From assembly GCA_020634855.1 (NCBI GenBank), contig JACKAU010000002.1, positions 1 to 64,000 of the forward strand: a DNA stretch of 64,000 bases. Reading direction: 5' to 3'. The DNA comes from Anaerolineales bacterium. Lineage in GTDB: Bacteria; Chloroflexota; Anaerolineae; 4572-78; J111. The first letter of the stretch is position 1. Each line of letters begins with the position of its first letter. Made by a program: the position numbers and the translations under genes. Positions 49,110 to 57,434 of the stretch are shown here, piece by piece. The notes beneath the pieces were generated by a model. That model worked only from the letters and a program-made list of their open reading frames with translations, had not been told where the DNA came from and did no database searches.

Positions 49110-49368
49110 AAAGGGGGGAGCGCACGCGAAATTCCCCTGTGGGGGTTAGTTCAAGGGCGGACAGTCGGGGTTGGCCTATATTCTCCCCCTCTGTCCCCCC
49201 CCGCTGGGGAAGTATTGGCCCCTCCCCAGCAGGGGAGGCTGGGAGGTAGAATGCTCGCCGGCCTCGAAAGCCGGGGCTCCTGTCCGCCCTTGAAGGGGGG
49301 TTAGGGGGGCCACACGACCGGCCGGACTGCCTTCTAACCCGAAGTAACCGAATCGGCTTAGCTCAGAC
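49110..49368. other. Spacer between IS50-like element and araC
   Basis: 260 bp with no gene. GC-rich inverted segments (CCCCAGCAGGGGAGG near 49225, CCTTGAAGGGGGGTTAGGGG near 49290) could end araC transcription. Confidence 0.4.
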
Positions 49369-50250
49369 TCACCGATACCGCTCAGCCCGATACTGCCGGG
49401 GCGACAGCCCGACCACTTTCTTGAACAAACGGGAAAAATAGTACAGATCCGGATAGCCCAGGCCGTGCCCAATCTCGCTGACCTGCTGATCGGTCGTTTC
49501 CAGCAGTTCGCAGGCTTTCTGGACTTTCAGCCGGATAAAATAGTCAATCGGCGCGTAGCCGGTCTTCTTTTTGAAGACCCGCGCGAAATGCGAGGGCGAT
49601 AAATTAGCCTCGGCCGCCAGCTCATCGAGGGTGTAAGGCCGGGTCACGTTCGCGGCCATAAACTGGATAATCCGCTGCACATTGAGGTCTTTATACGGCG
49701 GCGGCGGCGCGTAAACGGCTTGCAGGGCCACGCTGCTCAAGACCTGATGCAGGCCGGCGGCGGCGCTGATCAAAAAATGCAAACTGTAGCCCAATTGCAG
49801 CGTCGTCAGGATTTGATTGAACAACGCCGCCAGATTGAACCGCTCGCCGACCGTAATTATAGGCCGGCCGGGGGCGATATCGGCCAAATCCAAAAAATGA
49901 CGAGCGTGGCCGCCGTTGAAATGCGCCCAATGGATCGACCACGGGTTTTCCGGCGCGGCCCCGTAGCCGTGAGCCATATCCGGATAGAGAAACACGATAT
50001 CGCCCTTGCCGACCGTCCATTGGCGGTGGCCCAGGCGAATCCAGCCGGCGCCATCGACGCAGTAAATGACCAGATACTCGTCAAAGGTCTCGCGCTGAAC
50101 CTCATGGCCCTGCGCTTTGGGAAAGTAACCGGCCCGCGTCACCATCAGGTCGCGCAGCAGCGGATGCCGGCCGTCGGCGGCGATAACGCTGGCCGGGATG
50201 CGGCAAATGCTGTAATGAGCCGGATGAAGCGGATAAGCGGCGTCAGTCAT
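49369..50250 (-). CDS. AraC-family regulator with cupin sensor
   Basis: Predicted 293-residue activator. The N-terminal AraC_binding cupin (about 30-160) contains FDEYLVIYCVDGAGWIRLGH and GDIVFLYPDMAHGYGA. The C-terminal double HTH is YTLDELAAEANLSPSHFARV with FKKKTGYAPIDYFIRLKVQK, then VSEIGHGLGYPDLYYFSRLF. ATG 50250 is preferred over 50259 because AAGGTG lies six bases upstream. Divergent from the phyH-to-MATE gene run and probably its regulator in response to a sugar acid. Confidence 0.92.
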   Translation of the reverse strand: MTDAAYPLHPAHYSICRIPASVIAADGRHPLLRDLMVTRAGYFPKAQGHEVQRETFDEYLVIYCVDGAGWIRLGHRQWTVGKGDIVFLYPDMAHGYGAAPENPWSIHWAHFNGGHARHFLDLADIAPGRPIITVGERFNLAALFNQILTTLQLGYSLHFLISAAAGLHQVLSSVALQAVYAPPPPYKDLNVQRIIQFMAANVTRPYTLDELAAEANLSPSHFARVFKKKTGYAPIDYFIRLKVQKACELLETTDQQVSEIGHGLGYPDLYYFSRLFKKVVGLSPRQYRAERYR

Positions 50251-50423
50251 AAGGTTCACCTTGGCGACAAGATAAGATAAATATAAACCATTTTAGGGGC
50301 ATAATTCCTAAACAGCAAGCAAGATAATCCATCAATGAAATTTAATTATCCATTCACTCTTGAGCGCCGGGCGATATAATAGGCAGTAATTCTATTCATT
50401 CCCCCAGAGCAAAGGAGCAAAAA

Positions 50424-51197
50424 ATGATATTTGAAGCAACCAAACAACAAATCGAACAGTTCAACCGGGACGGCTACCTCATCGTCCGCTCGCTGTTTGA
50501 TCAGGAAGAGATGGACCTGCTCATCCACAAAAGTAAGGCCGACGCCGGCATGCAGGAAGATGCCTATGGCCGGCTGGACAAGGGCGGGCGCACCATCAAG
50601 CTGGCGCTATGGAACGACCCTAAAGACGATCTCTACGGTATGTTCTCCCGCTGCCGGCGCATCGTCGATAACATGGAAACGCTGCTCGACGGCGAAGTGT
50701 ACCACTACCACAGCAAAATGATCCTCAAAGAGCCGCAGACGGGGGGCGCCTGGGAGTGGCATCAAGACTATGGCTACTGGTACAACAACGGCTGCCTCCT
50801 GCCGGATATGGCCAGCTGTATGATTGCCGTGGACAAAGCCACGCAGGAAAACGGCTGCTTACAAGTCATCAAAGGCTCGCACCTGATGGGCCGCATCGAG
50901 CACGGCGTCGTGGCCGGCCAAACCGGGGCCGACCAGGAGCGGGTTGAGGCCGCGCTGGAGCGCATGGAACTGGTCTACTGCGAGATGGACCCCGGCGACG
51001 CCGTTTTCTTCCACGGTAACACGCTGCACCGTTCCGAGGCCAACACCTCGGACAAGCCGCGCTGGGCCTTAATCTGCTGCTACAACACCGCCCGCAACGA
51101 CCCGTACAAAGACGGCCCGCACCCGCGCTACACGCCGCTCCACAAAGTGGACGACGCTATGATTAAAGAAATCGGCCGCGCCGAGGTGGCGGTCTAA
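50424..51197 (+). CDS. Phytanoyl-CoA dioxygenase (PhyH) family protein
   Basis: Predicted 257-residue Fe(II)/2-oxoglutarate-dependent oxygenase. The facial triad is visible as WHQDYGYW (His-x-Asp) and the distal His in FFHGNTLHRSEANTS, with a downstream Arg (KPRW) for 2-oxoglutarate. AAAGGAGC precedes the ATG, and TATAAT at 50375-50380 is a possible -10 box with a poor -35. In this cluster it may demodify an osmolyte or sugar derivative; substrate unknown. Confidence 0.85.
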   Translation: MIFEATKQQIEQFNRDGYLIVRSLFDQEEMDLLIHKSKADAGMQEDAYGRLDKGGRTIKLALWNDPKDDLYGMFSRCRRIVDNMETLLDGEVYHYHSKMILKEPQTGGAWEWHQDYGYWYNNGCLLPDMASCMIAVDKATQENGCLQVIKGSHLMGRIEHGVVAGQTGADQERVEAALERMELVYCEMDPGDAVFFHGNTLHRSEANTSDKPRWALICCYNTARNDPYKDGPHPRYTPLHKVDDAMIKEIGRAEVAV

Positions 51198-51224
51198 TTA
51201 AACCTATCCGGGAGTCCGCCGGAC

Positions 51225-51307
51225 AAGGTGACAGGCACTTATTGTTGATAAATCAACAACAGTGCAACGTCAAGGTCGGTTCAACTGACTCAAGTGCCTG
51301 TCACCTG
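51225..51307. repeat. Inverted repeat of GGTGACNGNCACTT family
   Basis: AAGGTGACAGGCACTT and AAGTGCCTGTCACCTG are inverted copies around a loop that itself holds TTGTTGAT/ATCAACAA. Located between phyH and the enolase-superfamily gene; same family as 8771 and 18231. Confidence 0.65.
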
Positions 51308-51336
51308 GGTTTTGCGGACACCCATCCGATAAAACG

Positions 51337-52461
51337 ATGAAAATTACCCAGCTTGAACCCTTTATCCTGCACGCGCCGGTCACCCGCCGCCAAATAGCCG
51401 ACAGCACCCACCAGCTCACCCATTGGGGCGCGCCCGGCGTCATCATCCGCACCGACGCCGGCGTGTCCGGCTACGGCTACACCGGCACCCACGCCTACCT
51501 GCCCGGCGACCGCCTGATTACCGACTGCATCGCCCACGCCTACGGCCCGCTGCTCATCGACCAGAACCCGCTCGAAATTCAACACCTGTGGCGGCGGCTT
51601 TACCACTATCCGCCGCTGCAATGGATTGGGCGCGGCGGCGTCACCCAGCTGGCGCTCAGCGCCATCGACGTCGCGCTGTGGGATATCAAGGCCAAGGTGG
51701 CCGGCCTGCCGCTCTGGCAGCTTTTGGGCGGCAGCGCCGCTAAAACCATTGAAGGCTACAACACCGACGGCGGCTGGCTCAACTGGAGCCTCGACCAACT
51801 GGTCGATGACTGCCGGGCGCTGGTTGAAACTCACGGCTACCGCGGCGTCAAGATCAAAGTCGGCAGCCCCGACCCCTACGACGATTTGCAGCGTATCGAA
51901 GCCGTGCGCCAAGCCATCGGGCCGCGCATCAAGCTGATGATCGATGCCAACGGCCGCTGGGACCTGACCACGGCCCTGACCATCGGCCGCCGCTTCGCCG
52001 ATTACGACATCCGCTGGTTCGAGGAGCCGATCTGGTACGACGACCTCGACGGCCACGCCGCGCTGGCTCAAAAACTGGCCACGCCGCTGGCTCTGGGCGA
52101 GCAGCTTTACAGCCTCGACGACTTCCGCAACTTCATCCGGGCCGGCGCGGTTCATTACGTCCAACCCGACGCCGTGCGCCTGGCCGGCATCACCGAATGG
52201 TGGCAGGTGGCCGACCTGGCCCTGGCCCATCGCCTGCCGGTCGTGTCGCACATCGGCGATATGGTTCAGGTTCATCTGCACCTGGCCATCGCCCACCCGG
52301 CCTGTCACATGCTGGAATACATCCCCTGGCTCAACGCCTGCTTCGAAGAACCGGCCACCGTCATCGACGGCGACTTCATCCCGCCCCAAAATCCCGGCGC
52401 GGGCACCACCCTGACCGAGGCGGCCTTGGAAGCGTACGATGTATTGCGGCGGAGCGGGTAG
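51337..52461 (+). CDS. Mandelate racemase/muconate lactonizing enzyme family protein
   Basis: Predicted 374-residue enolase-superfamily enzyme abstracting a proton alpha to a carboxylate. Catalytic KxK is Lys172-x-Lys174 (GVKIKVG). Metal ligands are Asp203 (MIDANG), Glu229 or 230 (FEEPIW) and Glu255 (LGEQ). His305 (SHIGD) stands where the mandelate-racemase subgroup has its second base. The N-terminal capping domain is about 1-125. Probable sugar-acid dehydratase or epimerase (aldonate or uronate lactone type); substrate not determined. Confidence 0.9.
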   Translation: MKITQLEPFILHAPVTRRQIADSTHQLTHWGAPGVIIRTDAGVSGYGYTGTHAYLPGDRLITDCIAHAYGPLLIDQNPLEIQHLWRRLYHYPPLQWIGRGGVTQLALSAIDVALWDIKAKVAGLPLWQLLGGSAAKTIEGYNTDGGWLNWSLDQLVDDCRALVETHGYRGVKIKVGSPDPYDDLQRIEAVRQAIGPRIKLMIDANGRWDLTTALTIGRRFADYDIRWFEEPIWYDDLDGHAALAQKLATPLALGEQLYSLDDFRNFIRAGAVHYVQPDAVRLAGITEWWQVADLALAHRLPVVSHIGDMVQVHLHLAIAHPACHMLEYIPWLNACFEEPATVIDGDFIPPQNPGAGTTLTEAALEAYDVLRRSG

Positions 52462-52627
52462 CACGGGCCATCAGCGACCGCAGCCAACCGGTCGCACCTA
52501 AAACTAAATCCGCAGTCTCTCCCCCACCGGCCAGATGCAGCGACGGTTAACCACCCCGCTGCGACTGGCCGGCGTTGCCGCATGGCCACCCTGAGGAGAA
52601 CGCTGCGATACTAAAGGAGCACCAACC

Positions 52628-53779
52628 ATGAACTCACGAGAGCGCCTACTCACCGCCCTCAACCACCAGGAGCCTGACCGCGTGCCGTACGACCTGGGCA
52701 GCAACCAGGTCACCGGCATCCACGTGGTCGCCTATCGCGCTTTGCGCCAGGCTCTCGATTTACCGCCGGTGGAACCCCACCTGAGCGATACCATCCAACA
52801 GCTAGCCCTGCCCGACGACGATCTGCTGCGCCGGCTGGGGGCCGACGTGCGCGGCCTCTTCCCGCTCAACAGCCACAACTGGAATATCAATGAAGAAGAC
52901 CAGGGCGACCACTGGGCCTATCGCGACGAGTGGGGCATTACCCACCACCGCATGAAGCCCGCCGGCCTCTACTACAGCGTCGCCCGCGTGCCGCTGGACA
53001 GCCTGGAGGTAACCCCGCACGACATCGAACGCCACCCCTGGCCGGATTTGGCCGATCCGCAGCGCATCGCCGGGCTGCGCCAACAAGCCGAAGCCTACCG
53101 GGCCGCCGGTTACGCGGTGCTGCTCAAAGATGCCTTCGCCGGCATCTTCGAATTCGCCCAGCGCATCGTCGGCATGCAAAACTGCCTGATGATGATGATT
53201 ACCAACCGCCCGGCGATGGACGCCCTGTTCGCCAAGCTGCTGGAACTCAAGCTGGCCTACTGGCAGCTAGCTCTGCCGCAGTTGGCCGATGTCATCGACG
53301 TCATCTCCTACGCCGACGACTACGGCACGCAAGTGTCGCAGCTGATCTCGCCCAAAATGTTCCGGGAGCAGATCAAGCCGCTGCTGGCGGTGATGTTCGA
53401 CGCCATCAAACGGTTGGCCCCGCGCGCCCGCCTCTTTTTCCACTCCGACGGCAATATCCGGCCCCTGCTGCCCGACTTTTTGGAGCTGGGCGTCGATATT
53501 CTCAACCCGGTTCAATTCACCGCTACCGGCATGGACCTGGCCGACCTCAAACAGACGGTCGGTCGCGATTTCGCCTTTTGGGGGGCCGGCATCGATACCC
53601 AGGGGCTGCTCCCCTCCGGCACGCCGCAGCAAATCAAAGACCAGGTCCGGCGCAACATCGAAATTCTGGCTCCCGGCGGCGGCTACGTCTTCAACACCAT
53701 TCACAACATCCAGGCCGATGTCCCACCGCCAAACATCATCGCCATGTGGGAAGCCCTGCAAGAATACGGGGTCTACTAA
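52628..53779 (+). CDS. Uroporphyrinogen decarboxylase (URO-D) family protein
   Basis: Predicted 383-residue TIM-barrel protein. The start MNSRERLLTALNHQEPDRVP and the segments LFFHSDGNIRPLLPDFLELG, DILNPVQFTATGMDLADLKQ, FWGAGIDTQGLLPSGTPQQI and GGGYVFNTIHNIQADVPPPN are typical of catabolic URO-D paralogues and MtaA-like proteins, not of heme-pathway HemE. Such paralogues often occur with sugar-degradation genes and may act as demethylases. Role here unknown. AAGGAGCACCAACC precedes the ATG. Confidence 0.85.
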   Translation: MNSRERLLTALNHQEPDRVPYDLGSNQVTGIHVVAYRALRQALDLPPVEPHLSDTIQQLALPDDDLLRRLGADVRGLFPLNSHNWNINEEDQGDHWAYRDEWGITHHRMKPAGLYYSVARVPLDSLEVTPHDIERHPWPDLADPQRIAGLRQQAEAYRAAGYAVLLKDAFAGIFEFAQRIVGMQNCLMMMITNRPAMDALFAKLLELKLAYWQLALPQLADVIDVISYADDYGTQVSQLISPKMFREQIKPLLAVMFDAIKRLAPRARLFFHSDGNIRPLLPDFLELGVDILNPVQFTATGMDLADLKQTVGRDFAFWGAGIDTQGLLPSGTPQQIKDQVRRNIEILAPGGGYVFNTIHNIQADVPPPNIIAMWEALQEYGVY

Positions 53780-53781
53780 GC

Positions 53782-54975
53782 ATGCCGACGCCAGCCCCGT
53801 TCGCCGCTTGGCTCGACCTGTATCGGGCCGAACTTTTGGAACGCACCGTGCCGTTCTGGCTAACCCACGCTGTCGATTGGCAGTACGGCGGCATCACCAC
53901 CTGCCTTTCCGACGCCGGCGACATCATCAGCACCGATAAATATATGTGGTCGCAGCTCCGGGCCATCTGGACCTTCTCGGCCCTTTATAATTCCATCGAG
54001 CCGCGCGACGAATGGCTGGCCGCGGCCCGAAATATCGTCGATTTCGTCAAATGGGCCGGCCGCGATATGGACGGCCGCTGGGTGTACTGCGTCGATCAGC
54101 GCGGCCGGATCAAACAGGGCGCGATCAGCATCTATACCAACGGCTTCGCCATCTACGGCCTGACCGAATTCGCCCGGGCCACCGGCGACGCTGCCGCCGT
54201 CGATTTAGCCTTGACCACCTACCACAACGTCCAACAGCGGCTGGCCCAACCCGGCTCTTACCGCACCGACCCCTACCCGCTGCCCGCCGGGGTCAAAGCC
54301 CACGGCGTCTCGATGATCTTCGCCCTGGCCTTCTACGAGTTGGGCTGCTTGCTCCATGACGACGCCATTATCGAGGCCGGTTTGCATCACGCCCGCGAAG
54401 TGCTCGATGTCTACCGCCGCCCGGAGCGGCAACTGCTGTACGAATTCGTCCAACTCGACAACCGCCTGATCGACTCGCCGCGCGGGCGGGCCATCGTGCC
54501 CGGTCACGCCATCGAGTCGATGTGGTTTATGATGCACATCTTCCGGGCGCAAGGCGACGAGGCCCGCGTCCGCCAGGCCATCGAGACCCTGCGCTGGCAT
54601 GTTGAATTCGGCTGGGACGAGGTTTACGGCGGCCTGCTGCTGTCGCGCGACGCCGACGGCGGCGAACCGTGGTGGCCCTTCGCCGACGCCAAGCTGTGGT
54701 GGCCCCACACCGAGGCGCTTTATGCCCTGCTGCTGGCCTATGAACTGTCGGGCGAAAAGTGGTGTCTGGATTGGTTCGTCCAGGTCCACGACTACGCCTT
54801 CAGCCATTATCCGGTCCCCGAACACGGCGAATGGACCCAGAAGCTCGACCGCCAGGGCCGGCCGTTGACCGAAACCGTGGCCTTGCCGGTCAAAGACCCG
54901 TTCCATCTGCCCCGCGCCCTGATCTACTCCGTGGGGAGTTTAAGCCGGTTAGCGGCGGCGGGAAATAAGCCTTGA
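53782..54975 (+). CDS. N-acylglucosamine 2-epimerase (AGE) family protein
   Basis: Predicted 397-residue alpha/alpha-barrel sugar epimerase or isomerase. Family segments are WLTHAVDWQYGGITTCLSDA, DKYMWSQLRAIWTFSALYNS, YTNGFAIYGLTEFARATGD, GHAIESMWFMMHIFRAQGD (His), YGGLLLSRDADGGEPWWPFA and KLWWPHTEALYALLLAY (His). The frame is open for another 850 bp upstream across the URO-D gene, but ATG 53782, two bases after the URO-D stop, gives the family N-terminus. Likely interconverts GlcNAc/ManNAc or related aldoses. Confidence 0.9.
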   Translation: MPTPAPFAAWLDLYRAELLERTVPFWLTHAVDWQYGGITTCLSDAGDIISTDKYMWSQLRAIWTFSALYNSIEPRDEWLAAARNIVDFVKWAGRDMDGRWVYCVDQRGRIKQGAISIYTNGFAIYGLTEFARATGDAAAVDLALTTYHNVQQRLAQPGSYRTDPYPLPAGVKAHGVSMIFALAFYELGCLLHDDAIIEAGLHHAREVLDVYRRPERQLLYEFVQLDNRLIDSPRGRAIVPGHAIESMWFMMHIFRAQGDEARVRQAIETLRWHVEFGWDEVYGGLLLSRDADGGEPWWPFADAKLWWPHTEALYALLLAYELSGEKWCLDWFVQVHDYAFSHYPVPEHGEWTQKLDRQGRPLTETVALPVKDPFHLPRALIYSVGSLSRLAAAGNKP

Positions 54976-56330
54976 TGAATACAATTACCACACCCGCTTT
55001 GCCCCTGCGCCGGATTGCCCACGTCTGGTGGCCGCTGGCCGCCAGTTGGGTGGTGATGACCATCGAAATGCCGCTGATTAGCGCCATCATCGCCCGCCTG
55101 CCGCACCCGGAGATCAATCTGGCCGCGTGGGGGGTTGTTTTGGGCCTGTCCACCATCATCCAGTCGCCCAGTACGATGCTGCTGGCCGCGTCAACCGCCC
55201 TCAACAAAGATTGGGCATCGTATGTCAAACTCCGGCGCATTATGGCCGGCATCTTGCTGTCGCTCACGCTGCTGCACGCGCTGATCGCCTTTACGCCGCT
55301 CTATTATGTGGTGATGCAGCACATTCTGGGCGTGCCGGAGGCGATTATCGAACCGGCCCGCATCGGCCTGATGATTATGACCCCCTGGTCGATGGGCACC
55401 GGCTACCGGCGCTTCCAGCAGGGCGTGCTCATCCAATTCGACCGGTCGCGGGTGGTTATCTGGGGTTCAGTCCTGCGGCTGACCACCGATAGCCTCGTCC
55501 TGCTCACCGGCTTATGGCTGGGCACGTTCGCCGGCATTGTGGTCGGTCCCACCGCCATAATCGCCGGCGTTTTGACCGAGGCCATCTACACCGGCTGGTG
55601 CGTCCGGCCCGTATTGCGCCGCGACGTGCGCCCCGCGCCCAAAGTGGAACCGGTGCTGACGCTGCGCGATTTCAGCCGTTTTTATATCCCGCTGGCGGTC
55701 ATGGTCTTGCTGACCCTGGTGATGCAGCCGCTGGTCAGCGCCGCCCTCAGCCGCATGCCGCACCCGCTGGAGTCGCTGGCCATCTGGCCGGTGGTCTACG
55801 GCTTTTTAGTTATGTGGCAGAGCGTGGGCATCAGTTATAATGAAGCCGTCATCGCCCTGCTCGACCGGCCCGGTGCGGTCGAAAGTTTACGCCGGGTCAC
55901 CTGGTGGGCCGCCACTATCATGACCCTGTCACTGGGGCTGGTGCTGGTCACGCCCCTGGCCCGGCTGTGGTTTACCTACGTGGCCGCGCTGCCGCCCAAC
56001 CTGGTGCAATTAGCCCAACAGAGCGCCTGGCTGGGCCTGCTGCTGCCCGCCCTAAGGCTGCTGCTCAGTTGGTATCAGGGCGCGATTACCTACAGCCGTC
56101 AAACCCGGGCCATCACCGAGTCGGTCATACTTTTTCTGGCCGTCTGCGTCGCCACCCTGGTCGCGGGCGTCAGGTGGCAGACCGTCGCCGGCGTTTACGT
56201 GGGGCTGGCCGCCATCAGCCTGGCCTATCTGGTCCAAACCGGTTGGCTGCGCTACCGCAGCCGCCCGGCCCTTCAGGCCGTTCAACGCCGCGACCTGCGC
56301 CGGCCCATCGCCGCCGGAGCCGCTGATTAA
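54975..56330 (+). CDS. MATE/MOP-like multi-pass membrane protein
   Basis: Predicted 451-residue membrane protein with about twelve hydrophobic helices in two homologous halves: WWPLAASWVVMTIEMPLISA with IIARLPHPEINLAAWGVV in the first, FYIPLAVMVLLTLVMQPLVS with AALSRMPHPLESLAIWPVV in the second. Such a duplication fits MATE/MOP flippases and the ANKH-like group. The ATG overlaps the AGE stop by one base. It may export a metabolite of the cluster; function not established. Confidence 0.72.
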   Translation: MNTITTPALPLRRIAHVWWPLAASWVVMTIEMPLISAIIARLPHPEINLAAWGVVLGLSTIIQSPSTMLLAASTALNKDWASYVKLRRIMAGILLSLTLLHALIAFTPLYYVVMQHILGVPEAIIEPARIGLMIMTPWSMGTGYRRFQQGVLIQFDRSRVVIWGSVLRLTTDSLVLLTGLWLGTFAGIVVGPTAIIAGVLTEAIYTGWCVRPVLRRDVRPAPKVEPVLTLRDFSRFYIPLAVMVLLTLVMQPLVSAALSRMPHPLESLAIWPVVYGFLVMWQSVGISYNEAVIALLDRPGAVESLRRVTWWAATIMTLSLGLVLVTPLARLWFTYVAALPPNLVQLAQQSAWLGLLLPALRLLLSWYQGAITYSRQTRAITESVILFLAVCVATLVAGVRWQTVAGVYVGLAAISLAYLVQTGWLRYRSRPALQAVQRRDLRRPIAAGAAD

Positions 56331-56409
56331 ATCGGCCGCCGCCTAATCGCCCCGGCCGGACGGTCTGAGCGATAGCGCGCAGGCTGTCGGTGGGCCAAAC
56401 AGTGGGCTG

Positions 56410-56943
56410 CGAGGAAAAATTTGGCCCGTTCTGCGCCGCCGGCGGTCTGGCCGGAAGGATTTCAGTCCGTTCTACGCCGTCGCGGCGGTCTTACGGGCAA
56501 GATTTCAGTCCGTTCTGCGCCGCCGACGGTCTTGCCGGAAAGATTTTAGACATTCTTTAGCAAAGCGTTGTATAAAAGGAAAGATTTCGGACCTTCTTTG
56601 GCAAAACGATAGGCAAAAGGAAAGATTTCGGACCTTCTTTGGCAAAACGATAGGTTACGGGAGAGAATCAAGCCCATCATTAGCAAAGGGATAGGCCGTG
56701 GGAAAGAATCAAGGCCGTCTTTAGCAAAGGGATAGGCCGTGGGAAAGAATCAAGACGTTCTTTGGCAAAGGGATAGGCCGTGGGAAAGAATCAAGGCCGT
56801 CTTTAGCAAAGGGATAGGTCGTGGGAAAGAATCAAGGTCGTCTTTAGCAAAGGGATAGGTCGTGGGAAAGAATCAAGGTCGTCTTTAGCAAAGGGATAGG
56901 CCGTGGGAAGGAATTAGGCTCTTCTTTGGTAAAAGGCGTGTGA
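56410..56943. repeat. Thirteen tandem 41-bp repeats
   Basis: Units begin near 56410, 56451 (43 bp), 56494, 56535, 56576, 56617, 56658, 56699, 56740, 56781, 56822, 56863 and 56904. The first three carry GTTCTGCGCCGCCGACGGTCT-type centres; the rest carry CTTTAGCAAAGGGATAGG. The frame GGAAAGAATC(A)AGG is common. Neighbouring units are most alike, as in arrays that grow by slippage or unequal exchange. No spacers, and 41 is not a multiple of three, so neither CRISPR nor coding. Confidence 0.9.
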
Positions 56944-57107
56944 CAGACTCTCCGCCACACCAACGGCAACAAAAATATACTGGAGCGACAAAGCTTGCTT
57001 TGTCATTTTCAGCCAGATCAAAGTAAACTTTGACGCTCCTGATCCTTATTCCCACAGGAAACCGTCAGAACCGGCGGCGCAGCACCGACAATAAGAATCG
57101 TCGGTCA

Positions 57108-57169
57108 CCCTCACCCCGTCGCTGACGCGACTCCCCGCTCCCTGAGGGAGAGGAGTTGGGGGTGAGGGC
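57108..57169. repeat. CCCTCACCC...GGGTGAGGG palindrome, copy C
   Basis: Third copy of the dyad at 32306 and 47009, with GTCGCTGACGCGACTCC and CTCCCTGAGGGAGAGG as the shared blocks. Non-coding. Confidence 0.75.
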
Positions 57170-57221
57170 TATTGCCAACGGAGACCGGCTCAGCCTCCGG
57201 CATGGCGCAGAGAATGAAAAT

Positions 57222-57255
57222 AGATGTAGGACAAACTTAAGTTTGTCCTACATCT
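57222..57255. repeat. Perfect 34-bp palindrome
   Basis: AGATGTAGGACAAACTT is followed immediately by its exact reverse complement. No T-run follows, so it is not a standard terminator. It could be a dimeric protein's binding site or a cruciform-forming repeat. Confidence 0.6.
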
Positions 57256-57434
57256 TGCCAAAGGCGCATACCTCAATAGTCACGAACGGGATTCCACGCC
57301 AAGAATAGCCTTTTCAACGGCGGTGGATATATGAACTTTGAGAATTAATCGGGATATCCCGTCACCATCATCAAAATTTCAGTAGGGATGGCCTGCCGCT
57401 AACCGGCCAGGCCAACGAAAGGAAAGGAGACACT

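Larger units (their letters stand above)
56944..57434. other. Spacer upstream of uxaE with three dyads
   Basis: No gene. Contains an inverted repeat GGAGCGACAAAGC / CTTTGACGCTCC at about 56983-57038, palindrome copy C, and a perfect 34-bp palindrome. The promoter of uxaE must lie in or after these. Confidence 0.5.

Noticed and set aside
52930..53781. Open frame of about 284 codons on the plus strand overlapping the URO-D gene and continuous with the AGE gene
   Set aside because: It is an alternate frame of a GC-rich gene. The translated residues are Arg/Pro/His-rich with no family resemblance, and a good start exists at 53782.
56410..56943. 41-bp array as a CRISPR array
   Set aside because: Units are contiguous with no unique spacers, they drift along the array, and no cas gene is present.
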